Source of the DNA: Helicobacteraceae bacterium
Lineage (GTDB): Bacteria; Campylobacterota; Campylobacteria; Campylobacterales; Sulfurimonadaceae
Assembly: GCA_015488855.1 (NCBI GenBank)
Contig: WFMY01000230.1
Coordinates: forward strand, 1 to 15,763
DNA: 15,763 nt
Direction: 5' to 3'
Positions 1-7,367 of this stretch are shown piece after piece. The notes under the pieces were generated by a model that saw only the letters and a program-made list of their open reading frames with translations, was not told the DNA's origin and ran no database searches. Made by a program: the position numbers and the translations under genes. The stretch's first letter is position 1; each line of letters begins with the position of its first letter.

Positions 1-69
1 AATGATTCCCTGTAATCTTCCCATATTGCTATTATCGACTAGTTTTGAAAAAACTTTAAGAAAATTTGG

Positions 70-75
70 TATATT
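70..75 (+). promoter_or_regulatory. Possible -10 box for the lipoprotein gene
   Basis: TATATT preceded by GG, with TTGAAA at 45-50. The 19-base spacing is longer than ideal. It lies about 44 bases before the GTG start at 119. AT-rich DNA makes chance matches common, so this is only a candidate. Confidence 0.25.
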
Positions 76-118
76 TTTTGCTATTACATTAGTTAAAGAG
101 TTTTAAAAAGGAAATATA

Positions 119-1492
119 GTGTTCAACAGATATAAAATATTTATGTTTACTGCTATTGTTTTACTTTTTGCAGGGTGTGGAGTAGATTCTAACTATACTG
201 CAGACACTAACCTTTCTCATACCTCTAAAACTTTTCATGGCACAGTTGTTGATGGCTACATCAAAAATGCAAGCGTATGTTTTGACACAAATCTCGATGG
301 AGTATGTAGCCTCAAAGAACAAACTACAAGCACAAATGCTACTGGAGACTATATCTTTTCCATGCTTGATCACAATGCATCACTTGTGCAAATCATAGCA
401 ACAGATGGTAAGGATACCTCAACAAACAGGCTCTTTCACGATACTTTTAAAACTGTATTTGACTATGGAGCCTTAAAAGAAAATGATAGTGTCATCATAT
501 CTCCCATCACAGACCTAGTGGCAAATAGTTTTGAAAACTCGACAGATAAAACATTGGCGGATCTAGCTGATGCAAAGAGTATCATCTCAACTCTATTATC
601 GCTTACTCAAACACAACTAGCACAAAACCCGATGCTCAGCATAGATGTTTTTACTATCTCTCAAGAGATTCAACATACAAAACTACTCTTAGAAGTGCTC
701 ATCAAGAAAAATCTTGCAAACTACAATAGTTCTCACATCCAAGATGAGATTAAAAAACAGATGATAGAACTCAACCTCAATATGTCAAATATTTTGGAAA
801 TGCTCCAAGTAAGACTAAACTTTTCCATACCTAAAAATGAAAAAGACTTTGTTATAGCCCAAGCAGATGCACTCAAAAAAAGCTTGAACTCTTTAGCAAA
901 AGATACTTCTCTCAACATTGACAACCTCAACCGCCTACAAAAGTCATTGGACATAAAACAGCAAGAAGCCTATCAACTCATCCGAGATGCAAATGCTAGT
1001 TCCGTACTCAATGTAGTAGATATTAACATCACAAATGAGTCTTTAACTCAGACAATATTTAATACAACCAATGCAGAGCTTGATCCAAATGGATGCACAT
1101 CAAGCACCAATAATTATCACGAGATACAATCATACAGCATACCTACCTTTAATGGAGACACCGCTAACTATAAAAAAGATGTTGCTAATGGGATAGGTAT
1201 AAGATCTAACTACCCAGCAAATGTTGACATTAGCCAATCAACGGTTACCCTTTACTACCCAAGCATATCTTCAACGCCTTCAGTTGATTCAAGTGATGAT
1301 ATAATCATATTTGCAGATAACTACCACATCTTGTATGACCCAGCATGGGCAAAGAGCAAAAAACAAACGATATATGTTAAAACACCTAAAGATTCTCAAG
1401 GTTTATATGGTTGTTACAGATATATACTCAATTCTACAAGTCAAAGAGATATAACACCAACAAAAGTCTTTAGTTATACAGAACTAAATTAA
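119..1492 (+). CDS. Putative lipoprotein with a calcium-loop-like N-terminal domain
   Basis: A 457-residue secreted protein of unknown function. The N-terminus is a hydrophobic segment ending in FAGC with Cys20, a typical lipoprotein signal peptide, so membrane anchoring after lipidation is inferred. Residues 41-81 carry an EF-hand-like loop (D56, N58, D60-G61, E67) flanked by Cys54 and Cys63. This resembles the 'VDGYIxNAxVCxDxNxDGxCD' modules common in marine bacterial surface lipoproteins. Residues about 130-310 are rich in Leu, Gln and Lys and probably helical. The C-terminal 110 residues are Ser/Tyr-rich with no family I recognise. The GTG start is set by AAAAAGGA at 106-111 and by the signal peptide that begins there. 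It is 9 bases upstream of an outer-membrane protein gene, so the two are probably co-transcribed and may act together at the envelope. Export is well supported; function is unknown. Confidence 0.8.
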   Translation: MFNRYKIFMFTAIVLLFAGCGVDSNYTADTNLSHTSKTFHGTVVDGYIKNASVCFDTNLDGVCSLKEQTTSTNATGDYIFSMLDHNASLVQIIATDGKDTSTNRLFHDTFKTVFDYGALKENDSVIISPITDLVANSFENSTDKTLADLADAKSIISTLLSLTQTQLAQNPMLSIDVFTISQEIQHTKLLLEVLIKKNLANYNSSHIQDEIKKQMIELNLNMSNILEMLQVRLNFSIPKNEKDFVIAQADALKKSLNSLAKDTSLNIDNLNRLQKSLDIKQQEAYQLIRDANASSVLNVVDINITNESLTQTIFNTTNAELDPNGCTSSTNNYHEIQSYSIPTFNGDTANYKKDVANGIGIRSNYPANVDISQSTVTLYYPSISSTPSVDSSDDIIIFADNYHILYDPAWAKSKKQTIYVKTPKDSQGLYGCYRYILNSTSQRDITPTKVFSYTELN

Positions 1493-1501
1493 GGAAAAAA
1501 C

Positions 1502-2371
1502 ATGAAATTATTAAAAATCATCATACTTTTAAGCATAGGGGTGAGTCTAGCCTTTGCTCAAGAGCAATCTCAACGCATATTGATAACAAAAACATCCTAC
1601 AAAACTAATCTTGCAAAGATCAATCACACACTCCAACAACTAGGAGTAAAGATGTATGTTCAAACTCTTACATCAGGTTACTATGTTTATAGTGCATCAT
1701 ACACAAACCCTCAAAATGCACAAAATGTACTCAAAAGAGTTCAGGGAAATTTTCCTTATGCTAAAGTAGTGACTATTGATGATAAATCTAAGGTCGATAC
1801 AAATACCGAAGCTATACCCCAAGAAGAACAGATTGTCGTACCACAGGTGTTTGCAGATGATACAAAACCTGAGACAACAAAGATGCTCAAAAACTTTTAT
1901 GTAGATGTAGCATTGGGATATGCAAGTACCAGTGGTAGCACAAACAACATCAGTGCATCTCAGCTTTCTAGCAAGGGGGTAAGCTACTTACTAGAGGGTG
2001 GTTATAAGTATAAAAATGGTCTCTCACTATCTCTAGCATACCTTAATGCATCTACAACCGATATCTCGATACGCAATATCTACGGAGCCGTGAATTATAG
2101 ATATGATTTAGACAATGATTTTTGTGTTGGAGGGGGTCTGTTACTCGGGTATTCATCTTTAGAGCTAAATTCTTATGCATCATCATCTGCGAGTAAAAAC
2201 TTAGTATATGGTTTTGATTTAGCAGCAGAGTACAAACTCATGGATGAACTCTACCTGTTTAGTAAATATCAAGGTTTCTTTCTCAACCATACTATTAACA
2301 TCAACAATACTGCAAAGATTAGTTTTAACTACACGCATAATATTCTCTTTGGTGTGGGTTATAAATTTTAA
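1502..2371 (+). CDS. Outer-membrane beta-barrel protein with SPOR-like N-terminal domain
   Basis: A 289-residue protein with a signal peptide cleaved at about residue 19 (AFA|Q). Residues 24-92 look like a SPOR-type fold: a strand RILITKT, a helix, two strands around LGVKMYVQ and YYVYSASY, a helix, then a strand AKVVTID. SPOR domains usually bind peptidoglycan; the assignment here is by pattern only. An acidic/Gln-rich linker (95-130) leads to about 155 residues of alternating amphipathic strands. These end in the aromatic residue Phe289 (VGYKF), the usual outer-membrane beta-barrel terminus and the right size for an 8-stranded OmpA/OmpW-like barrel. AAGGAAA precedes the ATG. It follows the lipoprotein gene by 9 bases and converges on the next gene with a 7-base gap. 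Barrel placement is well supported; the role is unknown. Confidence 0.8.
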   Translation: MKLLKIIILLSIGVSLAFAQEQSQRILITKTSYKTNLAKINHTLQQLGVKMYVQTLTSGYYVYSASYTNPQNAQNVLKRVQGNFPYAKVVTIDDKSKVDTNTEAIPQEEQIVVPQVFADDTKPETTKMLKNFYVDVALGYASTSGSTNNISASQLSSKGVSYLLEGGYKYKNGLSLSLAYLNASTTDISIRNIYGAVNYRYDLDNDFCVGGGLLLGYSSLELNSYASSSASKNLVYGFDLAAEYKLMDELYLFSKYQGFFLNHTININNTAKISFNYTHNILFGVGYKF

Positions 2372-2378
2372 TTTTACT

Positions 2379-2789
2379 TTAGGCTAATGCATCCAAATAT
2401 GTTATATCTTTTTTACAAAACTTCTTAACACTGTTTTGTAAAAATTCTGTCAGTTCCGCTTCATCTTCGCCATCAACAGGGAAGCTCACTACAAAATGAA
2501 TAAACTCTTTATCAAAAAAATCACTAAACATCTTTCTCACGGTTTCTGCACCATACTTATCTGTATATGGCAGTACGAAATAGTAGTCATTTTCATGGTT
2601 CACGATGGAGTCTGAGTTTCTTAGTACTTCTTGAAGAGAATTTTCTATATCAGCATCATTGATATCTGAAAAGTCACAATAAAGCATCGTCAAACTCTCA
2701 GCACGATTTTCATCAAGTCTTCCAGCTATACCTATGCTTAAACGAAGTAGTTGCTTAAAACTTTCATAATTAAAATGTACACCAGCCAT
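2379..2789 (-). CDS. Small hypothetical protein, degenerate GGDEF-like fold
   Basis: A 136-residue cytosolic protein with no signal peptide or membrane segment. The start at 2787-2789 is chosen because GGAG (2797-2800 on the plus strand as CTCC) lies 7 bases upstream. The frame is open further upstream (to 2864) but without a ribosome site. Seen in the sequence: SLTMLYCDF (32-40), a helix with VLRNSD (55-60), HENDYYFVLP (65-74), a helix from about 80 to 93, and FVVSFPVDG (99-107). The order and spacing mimic a GGDEF domain: 'xxIDID' strand, 'LRxxDxxxRxGGDEFxxLLP', helix, 'xTxSxG'. The GG(D/E)EF signature is replaced by HENDYYF and the metal aspartate region is altered, so diguanylate cyclase activity is not expected. 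The fold call is inference. It lies alone between convergent and divergent neighbours. Confidence 0.75.
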   Translation of the reverse strand: MAGVHFNYESFKQLLRLSIGIAGRLDENRAESLTMLYCDFSDINDADIENSLQEVLRNSDSIVNHENDYYFVLPYTDKYGAETVRKMFSDFFDKEFIHFVVSFPVDGEDEAELTEFLQNSVKKFCKKDITYLDALA

Positions 2790-2959
2790 AAAAAATCTCC
2801 TATATTCTTTTGATTGTTGGTAGTTTATAGTGAATTTGCTATTAAGTTGCTTAACTCTCAGCATTTTTTGATGTTGTTTCTATGGGTTTACTCTTTAACT
2901 GTAAAATACATTTTAAATTACAAAGGTGTACTATTTACACTTTTTTTAAGGAATAAATT

Positions 2960-3661
2960 ATGGGACTCTATAATCGCGATTACGCTAGAAGCAATACCTC
3001 TTATACACAGGGAACTGCTTCTCGCAATGACACACAAATCATCACTTTTGTAAAAGAAACATACAAGCTCTTTGCAGCTTCTATGATGGCTGGTGCAGTT
3101 GGTGCTTATGTTGGCATCCCATTAGCAGGTGCTATACAAGGGATGATGTGGCCACTTTTCTTTTTAGAAATTGGCTTGTTGATAGCTTTACAGTTTGTAA
3201 AACACAAACCAGGGATTAATCTCATGGTTATGTTTGCTTTTGTATTTATGACAGGAATCACTACAGCCCCTCTTCTCTCTTCTACTCTTGGTATGAGTGG
3301 TGGAGCAACTATCATTGGTAACGCATTTGCGATGACTGCAGTGGTATTTGGTGCTATGAGTTTCTACGCTATAAAAACAACGAAAGATTTTACATCATAC
3401 GGCAAACCACTGATGATAGCTCTCTTTGTTATCATAGGTTTTTCTATCATCAATATCTTTCTTGGTAACCCAATTTTTCAACTCGTAATTGCTGGTGGTG
3501 TAGTGCTTTTATTTAGTATCTTAGTTATTTTTGATACACAAAATATTATGCAAGGTGCTTATGAAACTCCTATTGATGGAGCGATTGCACTCTACCTAGA
3601 CTTTTTAAATATCTTCATCTCTCTCCTTCAAATCTTTGGAGTTTTAGGAAACGATGACTAA
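2960..3661 (+). CDS. Bax inhibitor-1 / YccA family membrane protein
   Basis: A 233-residue polytopic inner-membrane protein with about seven hydrophobic segments (roughly 36-54, 63-80, 87-104, 115-137, 150-167, 173-191, 208-228) and a polar N-terminus. The sixth segment carries VIFDTQ with Asp192 and the seventh carries LYLDFLN with Asp214. These match the pair of aspartates that forms the pH-sensitive site in bacterial BI-1 proteins such as B. subtilis YetJ. The C-terminal LLQIFGVLG is also typical of the family. Bacterial relatives include calcium-leak channels and the FtsH-associated YccA/YbhL group; which role applies here cannot be told. AAGGA lies 7 bases before the ATG. Its last 8 bases overlap the start of the thiD2 gene, suggesting translational coupling. 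Confidence 0.93.
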   Translation: MGLYNRDYARSNTSYTQGTASRNDTQIITFVKETYKLFAASMMAGAVGAYVGIPLAGAIQGMMWPLFFLEIGLLIALQFVKHKPGINLMVMFAFVFMTGITTAPLLSSTLGMSGGATIIGNAFAMTAVVFGAMSFYAIKTTKDFTSYGKPLMIALFVIIGFSIINIFLGNPIFQLVIAGGVVLLFSILVIFDTQNIMQGAYETPIDGAIALYLDFLNIFISLLQIFGVLGNDD

Positions 3662-4076
3662 AGACAGATCACTTTCACCCGAAATTTATCGGGTGATAGA
3701 TGCTAACCTCAACCGTCTAAAAGAGGGTGTACGCGTAGTAGAAGACCTCATGCGTTATCTCCACAACAACAAAGAACTCTCAAAAAAACTCAAATCTATC
3801 CGACATTTAGCAGTTTGTGACAACATAGATGCACTCCTAGAGCATCGAGATAGCATCAATGATGTACTACGCTCAAGCACTAAGAGTGAACTCACTCGTA
3901 GTGATCTAAAAAGTATCATTATTGCAAACTTTAAACGAGCCGAGGAAAGTGCAAGAGTGTTAGAGGAGTTATTTAAACTTCAAAGTATTCAAGAGAGTGA
4001 AAAATTTAAACATATAAGGTATGAACTTTATGACCTTGAAAAAGAAGTAATAAAAGCAACCTCAAACTCCAAATAA
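3654..4076 (+). CDS. thiD2: ThiD2-type hydroxymethylpyrimidine-phosphate kinase
   Basis: A 140-residue, mainly helical protein matching the ThiD2 domain, which in cyanobacteria and others is fused to the N-terminus of thiamine-phosphate synthase ThiE. ThiD2 is known as a monofunctional kinase phosphorylating HMP phosphate to HMP diphosphate in thiamine synthesis. Diagnostic segments are RVIDANLNRLKEGVRVVED (13-31), HRDSINDV (64-71) and ANFKRAEESARVLEEL (91-106), then KHIRYELYDLE (119-129). The two helical blocks at 15-50 and 89-122 resemble each other, suggesting an internal duplication. Here the domain is stand-alone; no ThiE is visible nearby. The ATG overlaps the BI-1 stop codon (ATGACTAA), so it is probably translated by coupling. 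Its last 49 bases overlap the convergent bioC-like gene. Confidence 0.85.
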   Translation: MTKDRSLSPEIYRVIDANLNRLKEGVRVVEDLMRYLHNNKELSKKLKSIRHLAVCDNIDALLEHRDSINDVLRSSTKSELTRSDLKSIIIANFKRAEESARVLEELFKLQSIQESEKFKHIRYELYDLEKEVIKATSNSK

Positions 4077-4723
4077 TCAACAGGATACTTTCTCATCAAC
4101 TCTTTTGTTTGCTTAAAAGAGAGAATCTTTCTCGAACCGCTAACCCCGCTTTTTTTTATGTAAGAGAACATATCCTTTGTTGTATCAAATTTTAACTTAT
4201 AGTTAAGCACTTCAAACTCTGCATCAAAATACTTCTTTTGTAGAGCATCTATCTCTTTAGAACTTTGAAGGATGGAGTCTATCTGTGCAGTTTTGTTTAG
4301 TGTTTTAAATGTGTTTGATGTAAAGATAGCAAGTGCTACAGGGGTTTTAAATGCACTGATATTTTGAAAAACTCTTTGCAAATCATCTGCCCACTGAAGC
4401 GCACTTGCTGAGAAAACATAATCATACTGAGTTGTGTAAAGATGTGAAAAAAGTTCTTGATTGTTAAAATCACCATAGATGCACTCTATCTTTTGTGACT
4501 TTGGGTGCAACTCTAGCATCCCTTTTGCAAAATCAACCCCTAAAAAATGCTCATAAGTCCAATCTATCTTTGAACAAAGAGCACCATCACCACAACCCAA
4601 GTCGAAAATACGCTGAGGCTTTGTTTTTACCTTAGAGAGGAGATGCTCTATCACTTGATTTTGAATGATATTGTATGAACTATAATCCAAGGCATGATTA
4701 GAAAACTCTGTATCAATACTCAT
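4028..4723 (-). CDS. bioC: BioC-type SAM-dependent methyltransferase
   Basis: A 231-residue class I methyltransferase. Residues 38-47 hold motif I (RIFDLGCGDG), Asp64 ends the second strand, GDF (84-86) is motif II-like, and SALQWADDL (107-115) corresponds to the 'LAxQWxxDL' segment typical of BioC. The N-terminal helix FSNHALDYSSYNIIQNQV also matches BioC. BioC methylates malonyl-ACP (or CoA) to start pimelate assembly for biotin. The start at 4721-4723 gives the usual BioC N-terminus and leaves 7 bases after the znuB stop; a longer frame reaches 4780 but would overlap znuB by 50 bases. The ribosome site is weak (AAAGATGGG), so coupling to znuB is likely. It is the last gene of the znu operon although functionally unrelated. 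A related SAM-methyltransferase with another substrate cannot be excluded. Confidence 0.78.
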   Translation of the reverse strand: MSIDTEFSNHALDYSSYNIIQNQVIEHLLSKVKTKPQRIFDLGCGDGALCSKIDWTYEHFLGVDFAKGMLELHPKSQKIECIYGDFNNQELFSHLYTTQYDYVFSASALQWADDLQRVFQNISAFKTPVALAIFTSNTFKTLNKTAQIDSILQSSKEIDALQKKYFDAEFEVLNYKLKFDTTKDMFSYIKKSGVSGSRKILSFKQTKELMRKYPVDYLEFEVAFITSFSRS

Positions 4724-4730
4724 CCCATCT

Positions 4731-5531
4731 TTACTTTTTATTGTTGAGTATGAGTGAAATGATGAAGATAAAAAGAACACATAAAACTATGGTCGCCCCA
4801 GAGGGAAGTGAAAACTCGTAAGAGAGAGTTATGCCAAAGAGGACACTTACTACAGCAAAAAACAAGGCAAGCAGAGTGGTGCTTTTAAACCCTTTTTTAA
4901 ACTGTAAGGCCGCAACACTTGGGATAACCATCAAAGCACCTATGAGCAAAGAGCCAACGACCCTTACGGACAGAGCAATAATAATAGCAACAACACTCAC
5001 AAGTAAAAAGTTCAGTGCTTTTACCTTGATGCCACTCGTTTGTGCTACTTCTTCATCATAAGCTATGAAGTACAACTCTTTTGAAAACATCAAAAGCAAG
5101 GCTAGAGCTACACCCCCTACAAGTACAATCATCATCACATCCCCTGAACTGACAGAAAGAATGGAGCCAAAAAGATAAGAAAAGAGTGAATTGTTAAAAG
5201 CACCCCCTAAAGAGACTATGATAACGGCTATGGCTAAAGAGCCTGAGAGTAAGATAGCAAGGACAGCATCAGAATACAGAGCAAATGAACTTCTAAGATA
5301 CTCTATGAGCCAAGAAGATAGCAGAGCAACAATAACAGCGACCCACAAAGGATTTAAACCTGCCACAAGACCAACAGCAACACCAACCAATGCGGAATGT
5401 GCTAATGTCTCACTAATCATAGAGTATCTACGAAGCACTACAAATGTACCACTTACGCTTGCCAATATAGCTATAACAACACCAGCAATAAAAGCATTTT
5501 GCATAAAAGAGTATTGAAGCATCTCACTCAT
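4731..5531 (-). CDS. znuB: Zinc ABC transporter permease ZnuB
   Basis: A 266-residue integral membrane protein of the ABC-3 metal permease family, with about eight hydrophobic segments. The signature RRYSMISETLAHSALVGVA (34-52) is highly characteristic of ZnuB/MntB-type permeases, and the glycine-rich VVGSLLIGALMVIPSVAAL stretch lies near the last third. It forms the inner-membrane channel for metal delivered by ZnuA and driven by ZnuC. I chose the ATG at 5529-5531, one base after the znuC stop; in-frame ATGs also exist at 5541-5543 and further upstream inside znuC. It is flanked by znuC and the bioC-like gene in one operon. Zinc rather than manganese is inferred from the His-rich ZnuA. Confidence 0.93.
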   Translation of the reverse strand: MSEMLQYSFMQNAFIAGVVIAILASVSGTFVVLRRYSMISETLAHSALVGVAVGLVAGLNPLWVAVIVALLSSWLIEYLRSSFALYSDAVLAILLSGSLAIAVIIVSLGGAFNNSLFSYLFGSILSVSSGDVMMIVLVGGVALALLLMFSKELYFIAYDEEVAQTSGIKVKALNFLLVSVVAIIIALSVRVVGSLLIGALMVIPSVAALQFKKGFKSTTLLALFFAVVSVLFGITLSYEFSLPSGATIVLCVLFIFIISLILNNKK

Positions 5532-5532
5532 T

Positions 5533-6303
5533 TTAATGTCCATGCTTATGATTGTGAACAAGATGTGCATCTGTGCCATAAAGCGTGCTCATATCTTCAC
5601 AACTCAGTGTTTGTTTTGGGTTATTGCAGATGGTAGCTTTTTGGTTGATCGTAAAAAGTCTTGCTATATCATCTACGATTACGCCCACATCATGTGTTAT
5701 AAAAACAATAGTAATCCCCTCTTCCTTATTGAGTGACCGCAAAAGAGCATAAAATCTATTTTGAGAGCGTGTATCTACACCAGTATTTGGCTCATCTAGG
5801 ATTAAAATCTCTGGCGATGATGCTAAAGCTCGCGCACACATCACCCTTTGTCTTTGACCACCAGAGAGTGTCCCCACTATCTTTTGTGCCAAATCCAAAA
5901 CATCCATCTTTATCATTGCATCTCGCACTACTTCATGGTCATGTTCACTCATACCTGAGAAGATAGCTCTTTTAGATGTACGCCCCATGTTGACAATATC
6001 TTGAACCGTTGCTGGGAAACTACTATCTACATGAGATGCTCTTTGTGGTACATACCCTATCTTATCCCATCTTCTAAAATCTTTAAGTCTTTTACCGTAG
6101 ATTTTTATCTCGCCACTTGTAGGTTTTTCTAAACCCAAAAGCATACGGATAAGCGTAGTTTTTCCCCCACCATTTGGACCTATAATGCCTATATACTCCC
6201 CTTGCAATATATCAAAAGAGATATTATTTAAAATATTTTCTTTTGCAACATTAAAATTGAGGTTTTTAACCTCAAAGATAGGGAGATGAAACTTCAACGG
6301 CAC
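5533..6303 (-). CDS. znuC: Zinc ABC transporter ATP-binding protein ZnuC
   Basis: A 256-residue ABC ATPase with a full set of motifs: Walker A GPNGGGKT (42-49), Q-loop Gln87 in GYVPQ, signature LSGGQRQR (146-153), Walker B ILILDEP (166-172) and switch His204 in FITHD. VDSSFPATVQDIVNMGR (92-108) is typical of the metal-uptake (ZnuC/MntB/TroB) branch. The C-terminus is His-rich (VHNHKHGH), which fits a metal role. The GTG start overlaps the end of znuA by 10 bases and has AAAGG 7 bases upstream. An alternative TTG at 6295-6297 sits behind GGAG with 5-base spacing, so the exact start is uncertain by two codons. It powers import through ZnuB. Confidence 0.95.
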   Translation of the reverse strand: MPLKFHLPIFEVKNLNFNVAKENILNNISFDILQGEYIGIIGPNGGGKTTLIRMLLGLEKPTSGEIKIYGKRLKDFRRWDKIGYVPQRASHVDSSFPATVQDIVNMGRTSKRAIFSGMSEHDHEVVRDAMIKMDVLDLAQKIVGTLSGGQRQRVMCARALASSPEILILDEPNTGVDTRSQNRFYALLRSLNKEEGITIVFITHDVGVIVDDIARLFTINQKATICNNPKQTLSCEDMSTLYGTDAHLVHNHKHGH

Positions 6304-7223
6304 TCCATAGCCTTTTTCAATTTCAAAAGATTTAAACTCATAATCTGATTATAAGAGAGTCCCTTTTCAGCTTTGGTGATATTTGCTAGTGGTTGTAGCA
6401 CTTCAACATTTACACCCACCTCTTTAGCTAAAGTATTTATAGCCTTTGAACTTGCAAAACTTTCATAAAAAATGGTAGAAATATGATCCTTTTTAATATC
6501 GTGCATTAAACGAATCATATTTTTTGCATCGACCTCTGCATCTGGAGAAAAAGCACTTAAAGAGAGTACTTCAAACCCATACTCTTTTGCAAGATAAGAA
6601 AAAGCATTGTGATTTGTCAAAATCTCACTCTTTTTACAAGAGCTTAAGGTCGTTTTATATGCTAGATCAAGAGCATCAAGCTTTTTAAGATAAGCTAGTG
6701 TGTTTTGCTGATAAAAATCTTTGTTTTGTGGATCAAGCTTGATCATCTCCTCGCTTATCTTGTGCGTTACCTTTTTCATATTGTTGATGCTCAACCAATA
6801 GTGAGGATCTGTATGTGCATCTGCATGGGTATGATCCTCATGAGCATGATGGTGAGAAGCGTCCATCTCTATGAGCGTAACATATTGGCTCATATCAAGC
6901 ACTTTGTTTTTAAAATCTAGTCTTGATATCCAAGGTTCTAGTGAAGCTCCGCTAAAGATGACTAAATCGCTTTTAAAAAGTTTAACAATCTGCTTTGGAT
7001 TTGGTTCATAAGAATGGACATCCACCCCTATTGGCAATATCATATAAGTGTCTATCTTATCTCTTGCTATATTTTTTGCAACATCATAAAGAGGAAATGT
7101 GCTGAGTGCTATTGTTGGTTTTCTTAGTGCATCTTGTGGTGATTTTTTATCTTCTTGCAAGAAAAGAATGTTCAATAAAAAAACGACAACAACAAGAACA
7201 AAAAGTATATTTTTCAAATTCAT
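6294..7223 (-). CDS. znuA: Zinc ABC transporter substrate-binding protein ZnuA
   Basis: A 309-residue periplasmic metal-binding protein (cluster A-I). The N-terminal hydrophobic segment (about 4-22) lacks an obvious cleavage site or lipobox, so it may stay membrane-tethered. Probable metal ligands are His70 (VDVHSYEP), His141 (DPHYWLS), His205 (LTNHNAF) and Glu254 (FYESF). Between them, residues 124-141 form a His/Asp-rich loop, the hallmark of zinc-specific members, where it is thought to capture or sense zinc. The start at 7221-7223 has AAGG six bases upstream; an in-frame ATG eight codons earlier lacks a good site. It is the first gene of the znu operon, with a -10 box about 47 bases upstream. 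Regulation by a Zur/Fur-type repressor would be expected but no clear operator is visible. Confidence 0.94.
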   Translation of the reverse strand: MNLKNILFVLVVVVFLLNILFLQEDKKSPQDALRKPTIALSTFPLYDVAKNIARDKIDTYMILPIGVDVHSYEPNPKQIVKLFKSDLVIFSGASLEPWISRLDFKNKVLDMSQYVTLIEMDASHHHAHEDHTHADAHTDPHYWLSINNMKKVTHKISEEMIKLDPQNKDFYQQNTLAYLKKLDALDLAYKTTLSSCKKSEILTNHNAFSYLAKEYGFEVLSLSAFSPDAEVDAKNMIRLMHDIKKDHISTIFYESFASSKAINTLAKEVGVNVEVLQPLANITKAEKGLSYNQIMSLNLLKLKKAMECR

Positions 7224-7269
7224 TAAAAACCTTGGATTTCCTCTCAAACTGAGGATAACTTATGAGGAA

Positions 7270-7275
7270 ATTATA
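7270..7275 (-). promoter_or_regulatory. Probable -10 box of the znu operon
   Basis: On the minus strand the sequence reads GGGTATAATTT, a perfect TATAAT about 47 bases upstream of the znuA ATG. No convincing -35 box is seen, as is common in Campylobacterota. An imperfect AT-rich dyad (7251-7277) overlaps it and could be a metal-regulator site, but the match is poor. Confidence 0.5.
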
Positions 7276-7304
7276 CCCTATTTTGGATTAAAGCTTTTTT
7301 TAGA

Positions 7305-7310
7305 TATAAT
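7305..7310 (+). promoter_or_regulatory. Probable -10 box of secG-frr-pyrE
   Basis: A perfect TATAAT with TTGGAT at 7283-7288, a 16-base spacing, about 58 bases before the secG ATG. It is divergent from the znu promoter about 30 bases away. Confidence 0.5.
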
Positions 7311-7367
7311 TCGCAACTTTAACTATGGTCATAAAGATGAATTTATGACTAAACAGGAATTTATTTT

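Noticed and set aside
1..106. Open frames on both strands before the lipoprotein gene: plus frame from ATG at 2 ending in TAA at 104-106, and minus frame running off the left edge
   Set aside because: Both are under 35 codons, one mirrors the other, and neither has a ribosome site or a recognisable motif. The tail of an upstream gene remains possible but cannot be supported.
239..254. TGGCAC-5-TTGA, resembling a sigma-54 promoter
   Set aside because: It lies inside the lipoprotein coding sequence, lacks the final GC of the -12 element and has no gene start at a suitable distance.
2790..2864. Upstream extension of the GGDEF-like gene by 25 codons
   Set aside because: No ribosome site for the earlier ATG, whereas the ATG at 2789 has GGAG at ideal spacing; the extra residues look non-coding.
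7251..7277. AT-rich dyad over the znu promoter as a Zur/Fur box
   Set aside because: The half-sites align only with an insertion; it does not match a known box well enough to call.
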